The position numbers and the translations under genes are program-made. From Corynebacterium silvaticum (lineage in GTDB: Bacteria > Actinomycetota > Actinomycetes > Mycobacteriales > Mycobacteriaceae), in NCBI RefSeq assembly GCF_004382825.2, contig NZ_SDQO02000001.1:496001-560000 (forward strand): a stretch of 64,000 bases of DNA, written 5' to 3'. The notes beneath the pieces are model-generated. The model searched no databases and had not been told where the DNA came from. It worked only from the letters and a program-made list of their open reading frames with translations. The first letter of the stretch is position 1; each line of letters begins with the position of its first letter. This document shows, piece by piece, positions 37,487-48,900 of this stretch.

Positions 37487-37548
37487 TCACTGCGGTCCAC
37501 AGCAGTGATAGGAATGGTTTGATAATGAGAAACCCCCGGTTTCCTTTT
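37487..37548 (+). promoter_or_regulatory. Two-hairpin leader of rpsO, possible S15 autoregulatory/attenuator element
   Basis: TCACTGC at 37487-37493 pairs with GCAGTGA at 37502-37508 (8-base loop). Downstream, GAAACC at 37529-37534 pairs with GGTTTC at 37538-37543 and is followed by CTTTT, a small terminator-like hairpin 45 bases before the rpsO ATG. S15 represses its own translation through leader structures in several bacteria; the role here is inferred. Confidence 0.4.
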
Positions 37549-37592
37549 ATCAAGTCATATTTATGTGGACTGAAATAACTAGGAGTTTTCTC

Positions 37593-37862
37593 ATGGCTTT
37601 GAGCAATGAGCAGAAGAAGTCCATCTTGGCTGAGTACGGTCTGCACGAGACCGACACCGGTTCCCCTGAGGCACAGGTTGCGTTGCTTTCCGCACGCATC
37701 AACCAGCTGACCGAGCACCTGAAGTTCCACAAGCACGATCACCACTCTCGTCGTGGTCTGCTGCTTCTCGTTGGTCGTCGCAAGGGCCTCTTGAAGTACC
37801 TCGCAGACAACAATGTTGATCGTTACCGTGATCTGATTGCTCGTCTGGGCTTGCGTCGATAA
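37593..37862 (+). CDS. rpsO: 30S ribosomal protein S15
   Basis: Primary-binding protein of the central domain of 16S rRNA. The 89 residues match S15 throughout ([38 protein letters not shown]). I chose ATG 37593 because TAGGAG lies 8 bases upstream and the family starts MAL; an in-frame ATG at 37563 lies upstream. It precedes pnp, the usual rpsO-pnp order. Confidence 0.98.
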   Translation: MALSNEQKKSILAEYGLHETDTGSPEAQVALLSARINQLTEHLKFHKHDHHSRRGLLLLVGRRKGLLKYLADNNVDRYRDLIARLGLRR

Positions 37863-37883
37863 GCTTTTCGACGTTAAAGCGGC

Positions 37884-37920
37884 GCCCCGTGGTTTTAGGT
37901 AAAACTAAAAGCCACGGGGC
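37884..37920 (+). terminator. Hairpin between rpsO and pnp
   Basis: GCCCCGTGG-TTTTAG at 37884-37898 pairs with CTAAAA-GCCACGGGGC at 37905-37920 with one bulge and a 6-base loop. It is followed by TTCGCT rather than a long T run, so it may be a weak terminator or a processing site shielding the rpsO 3' end. Confidence 0.65.
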
Positions 37921-38046
37921 TTCGCTATGCTTAAGATGCGAAAACGTGTTAAAATCCTGCCGTTGCATTAGACGCAAAACCTTTTTTGGAAACACGCGGC
38001 ACCGATGACCGTTGTGAGAAGGAATATCCACGAGGAGACCTGCACT

Positions 38047-40308
38047 TTGAGCAAGGCAAAAAACATCGAATTCAACGTAGATGAAGAATTCGGTATTACC
38101 GAAGCGATCGCCACCATTGACAACGGCGACTTCGGAACCCGTACCATTCGCTTTGAAACTGGCCAGCTGGCCAAGCAAGCCGACGGTTCTGTCACCACGT
38201 ACCTGGATGATGAGACGATGCTGTTGGCCACCACGACGGCCTCTAACCAGCCGCGTGAAGGATTCGACTTCTTCCCACTAACGGTGGACGTCGAGGAGCG
38301 CATGTACGCAGCGGGCCGCATTCCAGGTTCGTTTTTCCGTCGCGAGGGACGTCCCTCCACTGAGGCAATCTTGGCTTGCCGCCTGATCGACCGCCCGCTA
38401 CGTCCGACTTTTGTTAAGGGACTGCGCAATGAGGTCCAGGTTGTTATCACCGTCTTGTCCATCAACCCAGAAGACTACTATGACGTTGTTGCAATCAACG
38501 GCGCATCAGCTGCTACCCAGCTTTCCGGTCTTCCGGTGTCGGGTGCGGTAGGCGGAGTTCGCATGGCTCTTATCGCGGATGAAGCACATCCCAAGGGTCA
38601 GTGGATTGCATTCCCGACCCATGAGCAGCACGAAAAGGCTCTTTTTGAGCTCGTTGTTGCCGGACGTCTTGTCGCTAAGAAGCAGGGTCGTAAGACTGTC
38701 GAAGACGTTGCCATCATGATGGTGGAAGCAGGTGCTACTGAGAACGTTGTAGAAAAGATCAAGGGTGGCGCTCCTGCGCCGACAGAAGAGATCGTTGCAC
38801 AAGGCCTAGAGGCAGCTAAGCCTTTCATCGAGGTTTTGTGCCGAGCACAGGCTGGCCTGGCAGAACGCACAGCTAAGGAAACTCAAGAATTCCCACTTTT
38901 CCCACCGTATTCGGACGTTATTTACGATGCTGTGGAAAAGAAGGTTTCTAAGAAACTGCGTCAGCTGTTGACCATTAAGTCAAAGCAAGAGCGTGACGAC
39001 GCCACCAACGAGTACATGGAATCGATCGAGGGCGAGTTGCTCGCAAAATTCGGTTCTGAGGATGAAGCTGCTGCATCGAAGGCTATTCGCGCTGCTTATA
39101 ACGCAGTGATGAAGAAGCTTGTGCGTCACATGATTCTCACCGAGCACTTCCGCATTGATGGCCGTGGTGTGACTGACATTCGCGATCTTGGAGTAGAGGT
39201 AGAGCTGGTTCCACGTGCGCACGGTTCCGCTCTATTCGAGCGCGGTGAGACACAGATCTTGGGTGTGACCACGCTAGACATGCTCAAGATGGAGCAGCAG
39301 ATTGATTCGTTGTCGCCTACATCGTCTAAGCGCTACATCCATCACTACAACTTCCCGCCGTACTCCACCGGAGAAACTGGCCGTGTGGGTTCCCCGAAGC
39401 GTCGCGAGATCGGCCATGGAGCGCTTGCCGAGCGCGCCCTTATGCCGGTGATCCCTTCCCGCGAGGAGTTCCCTTACACCATCCGTCAGGTTTCGGAAGC
39501 CCTCGGATCTAACGGTTCTACCTCTATGGGTTCGGTGTGTGCCTCAACGCTCTCGCTATACAACGCGGGTGTTCCTCTGAAGGCCTCAGTGGCTGGTATC
39601 GCTATGGGCCTGGTGTCTGATGAAGTTGACGGAGAAACCCGTTATGTTGCTTTGACAGATATCCTTGGCGCTGAGGATGCCTTTGGTGACATGGACTTCA
39701 AGGTTGCTGGAACTCGTGACTTTGTGACGGCCCTACAGCTGGATACCAAGCTTGATGGCATTCCTTCCAAGGTTCTCGCGTCTGCGCTTGCACAGGCTTA
39801 TGAAGCCCGCGAAGCAATTCTGGACACCATGGCTGAGGTCATTGAGAGCCCAGATGAGATGAGCGACTATGCTCCGCGCATCACGACTGTCACTGTTCCA
39901 CTCAGCAAGATCGGTGAGGTTATCGGGCCTAAGGGCAAGATGATCAACTCGATCACCGAGGAGACCGGAGCAAACATCTCCATTGAGGAAGACGGAACTG
40001 TCTATGTTTCCGCGACCTCCGGAGCTGCCGCTGAAGCAGCGATCGAAAAGATCAATGCTATTGCTAATCCGCAGTTGCCCAAGGCTGGTGAGCGATTCCT
40101 CGGAACCATCGTTAAGACCACCGCTTTTGGTGCATTTGTTTCTCTCGTACCTGGTCGTGACGGCCTCATCCACATCTCTAAGCTCGGCAACGGTAAGCGC
40201 ATAGAGAAGGTAGAAGACGTAATCAACGTTGGTGACAAAGTCGAGGTGGAGATCCTCGATATAGACAACCGCGGCAAGATTTCCTTGGCACCGGTGAAGG
40301 AAGACTAG
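38047..40308 (+). CDS. pnp: Polyribonucleotide nucleotidyltransferase (PNPase)
   Basis: Phosphorolytic 3'-5' exoribonuclease. The 753 residues contain two RNase PH domains (about 20-240 and 330-560), a linking helical domain, then a KH domain ([30 protein letters not shown]) and a C-terminal S1 domain. I chose TTG 38047 because GAGGAG lies 8 bases upstream and homologues begin with a short lead before [17 protein letters not shown] 38005 has no ribosome binding site. A TAAAAT -10-like hexamer at 37950-37955 implies a leader of about 85 bases. Confidence 0.95.
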   Translation: MSKAKNIEFNVDEEFGITEAIATIDNGDFGTRTIRFETGQLAKQADGSVTTYLDDETMLLATTTASNQPREGFDFFPLTVDVEERMYAAGRIPGSFFRREGRPSTEAILACRLIDRPLRPTFVKGLRNEVQVVITVLSINPEDYYDVVAINGASAATQLSGLPVSGAVGGVRMALIADEAHPKGQWIAFPTHEQHEKALFELVVAGRLVAKKQGRKTVEDVAIMMVEAGATENVVEKIKGGAPAPTEEIVAQGLEAAKPFIEVLCRAQAGLAERTAKETQEFPLFPPYSDVIYDAVEKKVSKKLRQLLTIKSKQERDDATNEYMESIEGELLAKFGSEDEAAASKAIRAAYNAVMKKLVRHMILTEHFRIDGRGVTDIRDLGVEVELVPRAHGSALFERGETQILGVTTLDMLKMEQQIDSLSPTSSKRYIHHYNFPPYSTGETGRVGSPKRREIGHGALAERALMPVIPSREEFPYTIRQVSEALGSNGSTSMGSVCASTLSLYNAGVPLKASVAGIAMGLVSDEVDGETRYVALTDILGAEDAFGDMDFKVAGTRDFVTALQLDTKLDGIPSKVLASALAQAYEAREAILDTMAEVIESPDEMSDYAPRITTVTVPLSKIGEVIGPKGKMINSITEETGANISIEEDGTVYVSATSGAAAEAAIEKINAIANPQLPKAGERFLGTIVKTTAFGAFVSLVPGRDGLIHISKLGNGKRIEKVEDVINVGDKVEVEILDIDNRGKISLAPVKED

Positions 40309-40323
40309 TCTGCACACACAAGG

Positions 40324-40473
40324 CTAAGGTGGGATCGCTTTAGGCGCTTTCTGCCTTATCCTTACTTCTGCTCCCCAGTGATGGGCATCGCTACTGTTGT
40401 ATATGAGTGACGGGATCTTTATGGCCGCGTCGAGAAGCTTGTACGCCGTAGGGATACCCGCAGTGGGGAGCAT
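40324..40473 (-). CDS. Small ORF of 49 residues between pnp and dapB
   Basis: An unannotated-type small protein beginning MLPTAGIPTAYKLLDAA and ending in a basic tail. ATG 40473 is preceded on the minus strand by GGAGG with an 8-base spacing, the best ribosome binding site in this gap. The same frame is open upstream to 40827 but that part is antisense to dapB and unlikely. It is convergent with pnp (15-base gap) and divergent from dapB. No domain is recognised; a helical LLDAAIKIPSLIYNS segment could be amphipathic. Confidence 0.5.
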   Translation of the reverse strand: MLPTAGIPTAYKLLDAAIKIPSLIYNSSDAHHWGAEVRIRQKAPKAIPP

Positions 40474-40503
40474 TGGTGTATCCTCCACGAGCCTATTTTG
40501 TAG

Positions 40504-41312
<809 letters not shown>

Positions 41313-41313
<1 letters not shown>

Positions 41314-42074
41314 TGGCTGTAGAAACTCATCTCGACGTGCAATTGGTGGCCTGCACGACGTTTATTACTCCTCCTACTGGTATCACGTGGGCTTGCGATC
41401 CTGCCGCTAAAGATTCTGAAGCGTTAGTGGAGTTTGCCGGCCGCGCATGCTACGAGACTTTTGATAAACCAAATGTGAGGACTGCCCAGAACGATGCCTA
41501 CCTCCGACACATTATGGAGGTAGGGCATATGGCGCTTTTAGAACATGCTACGGCTTCTTTATATATCCGAGGTTTGTCTCGATCAGCGGCGCATGAGTTG
41601 ATGCGGCATCGACATTTTTCTTGTTCGCAGCTCTCACAGAGGTTTGTCCATCACGAGGATTCTCACGTAATCATCCCGCCGTTGATTGCGGAAGACCCTG
41701 AATTGCGACGTCTTTTTCTCCACGCAGTAGATGAATCGCGCTTTGCTTTTATCGAGGTTTTGTCTGCGCTAGAAGAAAAATTAGCTAAAGAACCGAATGC
41801 GCTTCTTCGAAAGAAGCAAGCTCGCCAAGCAGCACGCGCGATACTTCCCAATGCCACAGAATCGCGAATACTCGTCACCGGGAATTTCAGAACATGGCGT
41901 CACTTCATTGGGATGAGAGCTACAGAGCATGCTGATGTAGAAATTCGAGCGCTGGCAATCCGATGCTTGCATCTGCTGAAGGAACAATCGCCGGTATTGT
42001 TCGGTGATTTTGAGGAGTCCACGCTTGCCGACGGCTCCTGCATGGCGACTAGCCCGTACGTCACAGATTTTTAA
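41313..42074 (+). CDS. thyX: Flavin-dependent thymidylate synthase ThyX
   Basis: FAD- and NADPH-dependent methylation of dUMP to dTMP. The signature RHRxxSxxxxSxR is intact at residues 98-110 ([13 protein letters not shown]). The 253 residues match the actinobacterial form. It starts at ATG 41313, overlapping dapB. The dapB-thyX-dapA-rnj order is shared with mycobacteria. A structured intergenic region follows. Confidence 0.97.
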
Positions 42075-42101
42075 TGAAATTTTTGCTGTGGAGAATATGA
42101 A

Positions 42102-42184
42102 AGCCGGAAGAGAAAGTAACTCTCAACGAGGGTGACTTGACCCGACACGCGGGAGAATCCTTGCCCCGATGTCAACTTCCGGCT
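42102..42184 (+). ncRNA. Candidate multibranch structured RNA between thyX and dapA
   Basis: AGCCGGAAG at 42102-42110 pairs perfectly with CTTCCGGCT at 42176-42184. Enclosed are three possible hairpins: GAGA/TCTC (42110-42124), GGGT/ACCC (42130-42143) and CGGG/CCCG (42150-42168). The whole is 83 bases, tRNA-like in size but without a T-loop GTTCRA or any anticodon arm. It lies upstream of the proposed dapA promoter, so it would be the thyX 3' UTR or a separate small RNA. It matches no riboswitch I know; pairing was found by eye. Confidence 0.4.
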
Positions 42185-42194
42185 CATTTGCGGG

Positions 42195-42200
42195 TAACCT
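42195..42200 (+). promoter_or_regulatory. -10 element for leaderless dapA
   Basis: TAACCT ends 8 bases before the dapA ATG at 42209, with no Shine-Dalgarno between. Confidence 0.4.
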
Positions 42201-42208
42201 TAGGGCAC

Positions 42209-43114
42209 ATGAGCACAGGTTTGACAGCGAATACGGGTAGCGACTACTTCGGTACCGTCACCGTAGCGATGGTGACACCGTTTGATGCCACAGGGAAACT
42301 CGATGTTTCTGCAGGGCGGAAGCTTTCCGCACACTTGGCTGACAACGGAATCGACACGCTGGTGCTCGCCGGAACCACCGGTGAGTCTCCAACTACAACG
42401 CTGCAAGAAAAAATTGACCTGCTCAAGGCCGTTAAGTCGGAGGTCGGTGACCGCGTTAAAATTATCGCGGGCGCTGGAACAAACAATACTTCGGCTTCGG
42501 TTGATATGGCTCGTGCGTCTGCTGAAGCTGGCGCCGATGCCCTTCTGGTAGTAACCCCTTACTATTCAAAACCTAGTCAAGAGGGGATCTACCAGCATTT
42601 TCGGACAGTTGCGCAAGCCACTGACTTGCCAATCTGCGCTTATGATATTCCGCCACGTTCGGTTGTTCCTATTCAACCGGATACTCTGCGTCGTCTTGCT
42701 GAGATCCCTACGATCAAGGGAGTGAAAGACGCAAAAGGCGATATTGCCGCTGCTACACCACTCATCGAGGAAACAGGACTTGCCTGGTACTCAGGTGATG
42801 ACCCACTTAACCTCCCATGGCTGTCCGTGGGCGCGGTGGGCTTTATTTCCGTGATTGGTCACTTGGCACCAAAAGAATTGCGCGAACTGCATACAAGTTT
42901 TAATAACGGCGATCTTGCGCGTGCGCGTGAGATTAACGCAAAACTTTCATCATTAGTCGCCGCTCAAGGACGTTTGGGTGGCGTAAGCCTCACAAAAGCC
43001 GGATTGCGGCTACAAGGTATTGAGGTCGGAGACCCGCGACTGCCTATTGTCGCACCAAGCGAAGAAGAGCTTGAGCGTCTCCGACACGACATGAATAAAT
43101 CTGGAGTTCTATAA
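42209..43114 (+). CDS. dapA: 4-hydroxy-tetrahydrodipicolinate synthase
   Basis: Condenses aspartate semialdehyde and pyruvate, first step of the lysine branch. The 301 residues have the [11 protein letters not shown] substrate loop, [12 protein letters not shown] with the catalytic Tyr, and the Schiff-base Lys in [11 protein letters not shown] chose ATG 42209, matching the family N-terminus MSTGLTA; the frame is open to 42137 only through low-quality sequence. rnj starts 2 bases after the stop. Confidence 0.96.
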   Translation: MSTGLTANTGSDYFGTVTVAMVTPFDATGKLDVSAGRKLSAHLADNGIDTLVLAGTTGESPTTTLQEKIDLLKAVKSEVGDRVKIIAGAGTNNTSASVDMARASAEAGADALLVVTPYYSKPSQEGIYQHFRTVAQATDLPICAYDIPPRSVVPIQPDTLRRLAEIPTIKGVKDAKGDIAAATPLIEETGLAWYSGDDPLNLPWLSVGAVGFISVIGHLAPKELRELHTSFNNGDLARAREINAKLSSLVAAQGRLGGVSLTKAGLRLQGIEVGDPRLPIVAPSEEELERLRHDMNKSGVL

Positions 43115-43116
43115 AT

Positions 43117-45168
43117 ATGACTGAACCACGTAACCGTTCTCGAAAGGTTACTCGTAAAGCTGGCCCGCCGGAGACTACTGAAACACCAGTATTCCAAGCC
43201 CCTGACGCATCTGTAGAGGCACCAGCGAAGGCTGAGACGGAGAAGAAAGCTTCAGACGAAGGCTCTTCCAACCAAGATGCCAGCTCTAAAGGCAACCGCG
43301 GCCGCTCCAACTCGGGACGAGCCGGAAACGGGACGCGCAATGCTCGCTCACGCCGTGGTGACAATCCTCAGAATAATAAGAGCAACCGAGGCCGTCGTAA
43401 CGTGGTCAAATCCATGCAAGGTGAGGATCTGACCGAGCGTCTTCCGGAGCCCCCCAAGGCGCCTAAGAATGGCCTGCGCATCTACGCCCTTGGCGGTATC
43501 TCTGAAATTGGTTGCAATATGACCGTTTTTGAGTACAACAACAAAATGCTGTTGGTCGACTGCGGTGTCCTTTTCCCCTCGTCTGGTGAGCCAGGCGTGG
43601 ATTTGATCTTGCCTGATTTTGGCCCGATCGAAGACAAACTGGACAAGGTCGAAGCGCTCGTTGTTACTCACGGACATGAGGATCACATTGGGGCTATTCC
43701 GTGGCTACTGAAACTGCGCCCAGACCTGCCCATCTACGCTTCCAAATTTACGTTGGCTCTTATCGCTGCAAAGTGTCGTGAGCACCGTCAGCGTCCTAAG
43801 CTGATCGAGGTAAATGAGAAGTCTGATATTAACCGTGGGCCTTTTAACATCCGTTTTTGGGCCGTTAACCACTCGATCCCGGATTGCTTAGGTCTTGCCA
43901 TTAAGACTGGTGCAGGTTTGGTGATCCATACCGGTGACATCAAGCTCGATCAGACCCCAACAGACGGGCGTCCTACCGATCTTCCCGCACTGTCTCGCTT
44001 TGGTGATGAGGGCGTTGACCTCATGCTCTGTGACTCCACCAACGCAACTACGCCGGGCGTTTCGGGCTCCGAAGCCGATATTGCGCCGACTCTGAAGCGC
44101 CTTGTCGGTGACGCAAAACAGCGCGTTATCCTAGCGTCGTTTGCCTCCAATGTTTACCGCGTTCAGGCTGCGGTAGATGCCGCAGTGGCCTCGGGTCGTA
44201 AGGTTGCATTCAACGGGCGTTCCATGATTCGAAACATGGAAATCGCAGAAAAGATGGGTTACCTGAAGGCTCCTCGCGGAACTATCGTCAGCATGGATGA
44301 TGCAGCAAAGATGGCGCCGCACAAGGTTATGCTCATCACCACGGGTACGCAGGGTGAGCCCATGGCTGCCTTGTCGCGCATGGCGCGTCGTGAGCATCGC
44401 CAGATCACGGTTCGCGATGGCGATCTGATTATCCTTTCTTCTTCCTTGGTGCCTGGTAACGAGGAAGCCGTGTTCGGCGTTATTAATATGCTGGCGCAGA
44501 TTGGTGCGACCGTCGTGACGAGCCGCGATGCTAAGGTGCATACCTCCGGTCACGGTTACTCCGGTGAGCTTTTGTTCCTCTACAACGCAGCTCGTCCGGT
44601 GAACGCTATGCCGGTGCACGGAGAGTGGCGCCATCTGCGGGCCAACAAAGAACTGGCAATCTCCACTGGTGTGGAGCGCGATCGCGTGGTTCTTGCACAA
44701 AATGGCGTTGTCGTGGATCTCGTTGACGGACGAGCTCGGGTGGTCGGACAAATTCAGATCGGTAACCTCTACGTGGACGGTGTCACCATGGGTGATATTG
44801 ACGCTGGGGTTCTGGAGGAGCGGACTTCCCTGGGTGAAGGCGGCCTGATCGCAATCACAGCAGTGATTGATAACCGAACCGGAAGGCTGCTAGAGCGTCC
44901 TACTGTGCAGGCTAAGGGCTTCTCCGAAGATGCCGTTGCCATGATGCCTGAAGTCACCGAACTGGTGGAAAACATCATGACTGACTTGGCTGGTGAAGGT
45001 GAGAATGATCCTTACCGCATGGTTCAGCAGCTGCGTCGTCGCGTCTCTCGTTTTGTGGAGCAGAAGTGGCGTCGTAAGCCAATGATTATGCCTACCGTTA
45101 TCCCAACGACTCAGACTCAGGTGGAAGCGGACGAAGAGGAGATTCGCGCAACGCGCGAAAGCCTGTAA
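43117..45168 (+). CDS. rnj: Ribonuclease J
   Basis: Metallo-beta-lactamase-fold RNase with 5'-3' exonuclease and endonuclease activity. The first 125 residues are a disordered, basic N-terminal extension typical of actinobacterial RNase J. The metal site HGHEDH is at 185-190 (HxHxDH), with further ligands in NHSIPD and HTGDIK; the C-terminal HGEWRHL segment is the phosphate-binding motif. At 683 residues it is standard. ATG 43117; in an operon with dapA. Confidence 0.95.
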   Translation: MTEPRNRSRKVTRKAGPPETTETPVFQAPDASVEAPAKAETEKKASDEGSSNQDASSKGNRGRSNSGRAGNGTRNARSRRGDNPQNNKSNRGRRNVVKSMQGEDLTERLPEPPKAPKNGLRIYALGGISEIGCNMTVFEYNNKMLLVDCGVLFPSSGEPGVDLILPDFGPIEDKLDKVEALVVTHGHEDHIGAIPWLLKLRPDLPIYASKFTLALIAAKCREHRQRPKLIEVNEKSDINRGPFNIRFWAVNHSIPDCLGLAIKTGAGLVIHTGDIKLDQTPTDGRPTDLPALSRFGDEGVDLMLCDSTNATTPGVSGSEADIAPTLKRLVGDAKQRVILASFASNVYRVQAAVDAAVASGRKVAFNGRSMIRNMEIAEKMGYLKAPRGTIVSMDDAAKMAPHKVMLITTGTQGEPMAALSRMARREHRQITVRDGDLIILSSSLVPGNEEAVFGVINMLAQIGATVVTSRDAKVHTSGHGYSGELLFLYNAARPVNAMPVHGEWRHLRANKELAISTGVERDRVVLAQNGVVVDLVDGRARVVGQIQIGNLYVDGVTMGDIDAGVLEERTSLGEGGLIAITAVIDNRTGRLLERPTVQAKGFSEDAVAMMPEVTELVENIMTDLAGEGENDPYRMVQQLRRRVSRFVEQKWRRKPMIMPTVIPTTQTQVEADEEEIRATRESL

Positions 45169-45180
45169 AAAGCAGCAGTA

Positions 45181-45223
45181 AAAGCGGGCGGCACCGGAAA
45201 GATGTGATGGTGCTGCCCGCTTT
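45181..45223 (+). terminator. Terminator after rnj
   Basis: AAAGCGGGCGGCACC at 45181-45195 pairs with GGTGCTGCCCGCTTT at 45209-45223 with one G-T position; loop of 13 bases. It lies 12 bases past the rnj stop. Confidence 0.88.
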
Positions 45224-45249
45224 GTGCTTCCCAGGATATGCTGGGACTT

Positions 45250-45900
45250 ATGTTATTTGTAGAGCAGGAACGCTTAGCATTAGCAGAGCTATTGCTAGAA
45301 AAAGGGGCAGAGGCGCCAACGCTGTGCGAAGGATGGAACACTGAGGACTTAGCGGTGCATCTCTACGTCAGGCAGCGCTATCCGCTGGCTACTGCCGGAA
45401 TGTTTGTGCCAGCGTTATCCCCACTGCTCAAGCGCCGCACGCAAGAAACTGCGTCTATGCCTTTTACTGAAATTGTGGAGGCGTGGACGGAAGAAAAACG
45501 GGGATTCTCACGCAGTAAAACTCTGGACTTTTTCCTCAACACGGCGGAACATTTTGTTCATCACGAGGATCTGCGTCGGGGAGCGTCACTAGGAGAGGAT
45601 TCTCTTGGGCATGGGGTACAACCGCGTAGCTTGAGTGACACAGCAGAGAAAGATTTGTTGCGGTTGCTACGTCTTTTTGCACCTAAATTGCTGCGGAAGT
45701 CATCGGTGCCTGTGGTGCTGGAACCTGATCGCTATCCACGGATCGTTGTGGCGGATTCGTGGGGAGTGGTCTCTTCTGGCAGCGCCGTAACCCATATCAG
45801 AGGCGGGGTTGGAGAACTAGTGTTGTGGGCTTTCGGCCGTGACGCCGTGGATATTGACGTGTGTCGAGATATTGGCAAAGTTGTTAGGTCAGGCCTGTAG
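45250..45900 (+). CDS. DinB/MDMPI-like metal-binding protein (TIGR03085 family)
   Basis: A 216-residue protein of the mycothiol-dependent maleylpyruvate isomerase N-terminal / TIGR03085 group. The family signature APTLCEGWNTEDLAVHL and the later EHFVHHEDLRRG supply the likely metal-binding His residues. Function unknown; related DinB-fold proteins are thiol-dependent enzymes. I chose ATG 45250 because TATGCT at 45237-45242 lies 7 bases upstream as a leaderless -10; the ATG at 45238 falls inside that element. Confidence 0.82.
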   Translation: MLFVEQERLALAELLLEKGAEAPTLCEGWNTEDLAVHLYVRQRYPLATAGMFVPALSPLLKRRTQETASMPFTEIVEAWTEEKRGFSRSKTLDFFLNTAEHFVHHEDLRRGASLGEDSLGHGVQPRSLSDTAEKDLLRLLRLFAPKLLRKSSVPVVLEPDRYPRIVVADSWGVVSSGSAVTHIRGGVGELVLWAFGRDAVDIDVCRDIGKVVRSGL

Positions 45901-45962
45901 GCTGGACTTAAATAAAAGGTAGTTTGCAGTGTTGCGAATGTGATGAATGTGACGTGAGCGTC

Positions 45963-45968
45963 TAAGCT
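45963..45968 (+). promoter_or_regulatory. -10 element for leaderless ftsK
   Basis: TAAGCT ends 7 bases before the ftsK ATG at 45976; no Shine-Dalgarno is present. Confidence 0.4.
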
Positions 45969-45975
45969 TGGCTAC

Positions 45976-48900
45976 ATGACTGTCAGAAGCAATTCCCGAT
46001 CTGCCGGATCCTCGGCGCACCAGAAACGCTCGCGAGGATCTTCTAATAGATCCGCACCACGAGCTACAGGTGGGTCAACTGGGCCGAACAGTCGTAATAA
46101 GAGGAGTGCTTCTTCTGTGAATCATCCTGCACAGTCTGCGCGTCGTGCCGCAGATACTTCTGAGGAGCGGACCGGCAGTGCTTTCCGCGCTGTCGGTGGT
46201 GGCCTGGCGTCTCTCTTCGGCGCTACGGCGCGAGGGGTCGGATCTCTTACTCGAGTCATCGGAGGACTCGGCAAAAACCGAGACGATGATGAGGTCGAGG
46301 AGTTCTTTGACGATGACACAGATAATAAGGCTCGTCGCAAGCGTTCTGCTGTCCGCAGCTCTGAGGATGATGCTGTTGAGGAGGACAATGATTACGGTGA
46401 TGGCCGACTAGCTGAGCAACGCGCTGATTCTATTGGGCTTATCCTTATCGCTTTGGCCGTCGTTTTGGGTGCCTCTGTGTGGTTTAACATCGCTGGACCT
46501 ATTGGTGAGGGAATTTCTGCAGGGGTGCATTTCCTCATCGGATCAGGGGCGCTGATTCTGCCAATTCTCCTGGTTGCTGGTGCTATTGCCCTGATGCTAG
46601 GGCATTTCCCGTCCACGGATTCGCGAGGACGCATTGTTGGCGGAACGATTCTGATTGCGGTGTCCGTGCTTGGCCTGGTGCATCTTTTCGGTGGTAATCC
46701 TTCCGACTGGCCGGGTCGCGCTGCCGCTGGTGGAGCCGTGGGGGCGTATACCGGTGGGATTTTGGCCAAAGGCTTTTCTTCCTATTTAGCTATCCCGCTT
46801 TTGGTCATCATCATTATTTATGGGGCCCAGAGGATCACAGACATCACAACACGGGAGCTTGTCGACGCCCTCCGCGAGTTTATAAACCAACATCGCGGGG
46901 CCGATGCAGATGAGGAATATTCGGATGTCGATGAAGAACTAGAGGCACGTGCGGAAGGGGAATCGTCTCGCAGGGGAGCGTTGGCAAGCAGAAAGGCTGC
47001 GCCTCGTACGAGCACCTGGGCTGAGAACACAGCGCCTTCTCGCGGTAGATCTGAAATTGATTCACGAATCAGCAAAAAGCCATCAACGCCTTTGGATGCT
47101 TATCCATTGGAAGAAAACGATGAAGAAACTGGGCTATTTGAGGTTCCGACAAACCCGGATCAGAGGCGTCGTCCCGCTGCGCCGAAGCGAAGCGATGATA
47201 CGCGCTTGCCTAGAGATATTTCTGATACCGATGAGCTTCCGATCGTCACGGATAAGACTGAAGTGGTGGAAAGACGTCCTTCGGCCGCTAGAAACGCTGC
47301 CCAGCAAGTAGCGGGGATCGTCTCGGGGGACGTCGGCGGTGCAGTCTCAGGGGCGGTGGCCGGCAATGTTTCTGCTGCCGGCCAAGCTGTGACGGCTGCT
47401 GCGGCAGCTGCTGATGTGGTTGCGGCGGGGCGTAAGGCGGTACAGGAAGCGGTGTCGGCGCGTGCGCAGCAACCGGTGGCGTCGACAATCCACCAGGGAG
47501 TTGAAGATGCAAGGACTGTTGATCGCGTAGCAGATGATTACGAGGTTCCTAGTACTGAGCTTCTTATCCCTGGACAACAGCCCAAAACCCGTTCAGCTGC
47601 CAACGATCGGATGATTGAGGCGATCACCGATGTTTTCGCGGAGTTTAAAGTCGACGCGCACGTGACGGGATTCTCCCGTGGTCCAACGGTAACCCGTTAT
47701 GAGGTTGAGTTGGGGCCGGGCGTGAAGGTATCCAAGATTACAAACCTCCAATCAAACTTGGCGTACGCGGTTGCGACGGACAACGTGCGCCTTCTGACAC
47801 CGATTCCGGGTAAATCGGCCGTGGGCATTGAGGTCCCTAATACCGACCGCGAGATGGTTCGGCTAGGAGACGTGTTGAATGCTCCTGAGGTTCTGGCGGA
47901 CACCGATCCGATGCTCATTGGCCTGGGTAAAGACATTGAGGGAGACTTTGTCGCGCACTCGGTGCAAAAGATGCCTCACTTGTTGGTGGCGGGTTCTACT
48001 GGATCCGGTAAATCGGCATTTGTAAATTCGCTTCTGGTATCCATGCTTACCCGAGCAACCCCTGAAGACATACGACTGATTCTGGTTGATCCAAAGATGG
48101 TGGAGCTTACGCCTTATGAGGGTATTCCGCACCTGATCACTCCTATTATTACTCAGCCTAAAAAGGCAGCGGCTGCGCTTCAATGGCTGGTGGAGGAGAT
48201 GGAGCAGCGGTACATGGATATGAAGTCTGCGCGTGTGCGACACATTAAGGACTTCAACCGCAAGATTAATGCCGGCGAGATCCAATCTCCGATGGGGTCG
48301 CAGCGTGAATATCATGCGTATCCCTATATCGTGTGCGTTGTCGACGAGCTAGCAGACCTGATGATGACTGCGCCTAAGGAAATCGAGGATTCGATCGTTC
48401 GAATTACGCAAAAGGCGCGAGCAGCGGGAATCCACTTGGTCCTGGCTACGCAGCGCCCCTCCGTTGACGTTGTGACCGGTCTGATTAAGACAAACGTGCC
48501 GTCCCGGTTAGCCTTTGCTACTTCATCCTTGACCGACTCGCGAGTGATTTTGGATCAGGGTGGGGCAGAAAAACTTATCGGCATGGGCGATGGGTTGTTT
48601 ATTCCGCAAGGAGGAAGGCCTCAGCGTATTCAAGGTGCCTTTGTTACTGATGAGGAAATCCAGTCCGTTGTAGACGCCGCGAAAGCACAGGGCCAGCCTA
48701 ATTACACCGAGGGCGTGACCACTGATAAGGCAGCTGAGGCGAAGAAAGATATTGACTCCGATATCGGAAATGACTTGGAGGATCTGCTCCAAGCTGCTGA
48801 ATTAGTTATTACTTCTCAGTTGGGTTCGACCTCAATGCTGCAGCGTAAACTGCGCATTGGCTTTGCCAAAGCTGGCCGCTTAATGGATTTGATGGAATCT

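Noticed and set aside
42102..42184. tRNA gene
   Set aside because: The size and closing stem are suggestive, but there is no T-loop GTTCRA, no anticodon arm of 5 pairs, and no CCA-proximal pattern.
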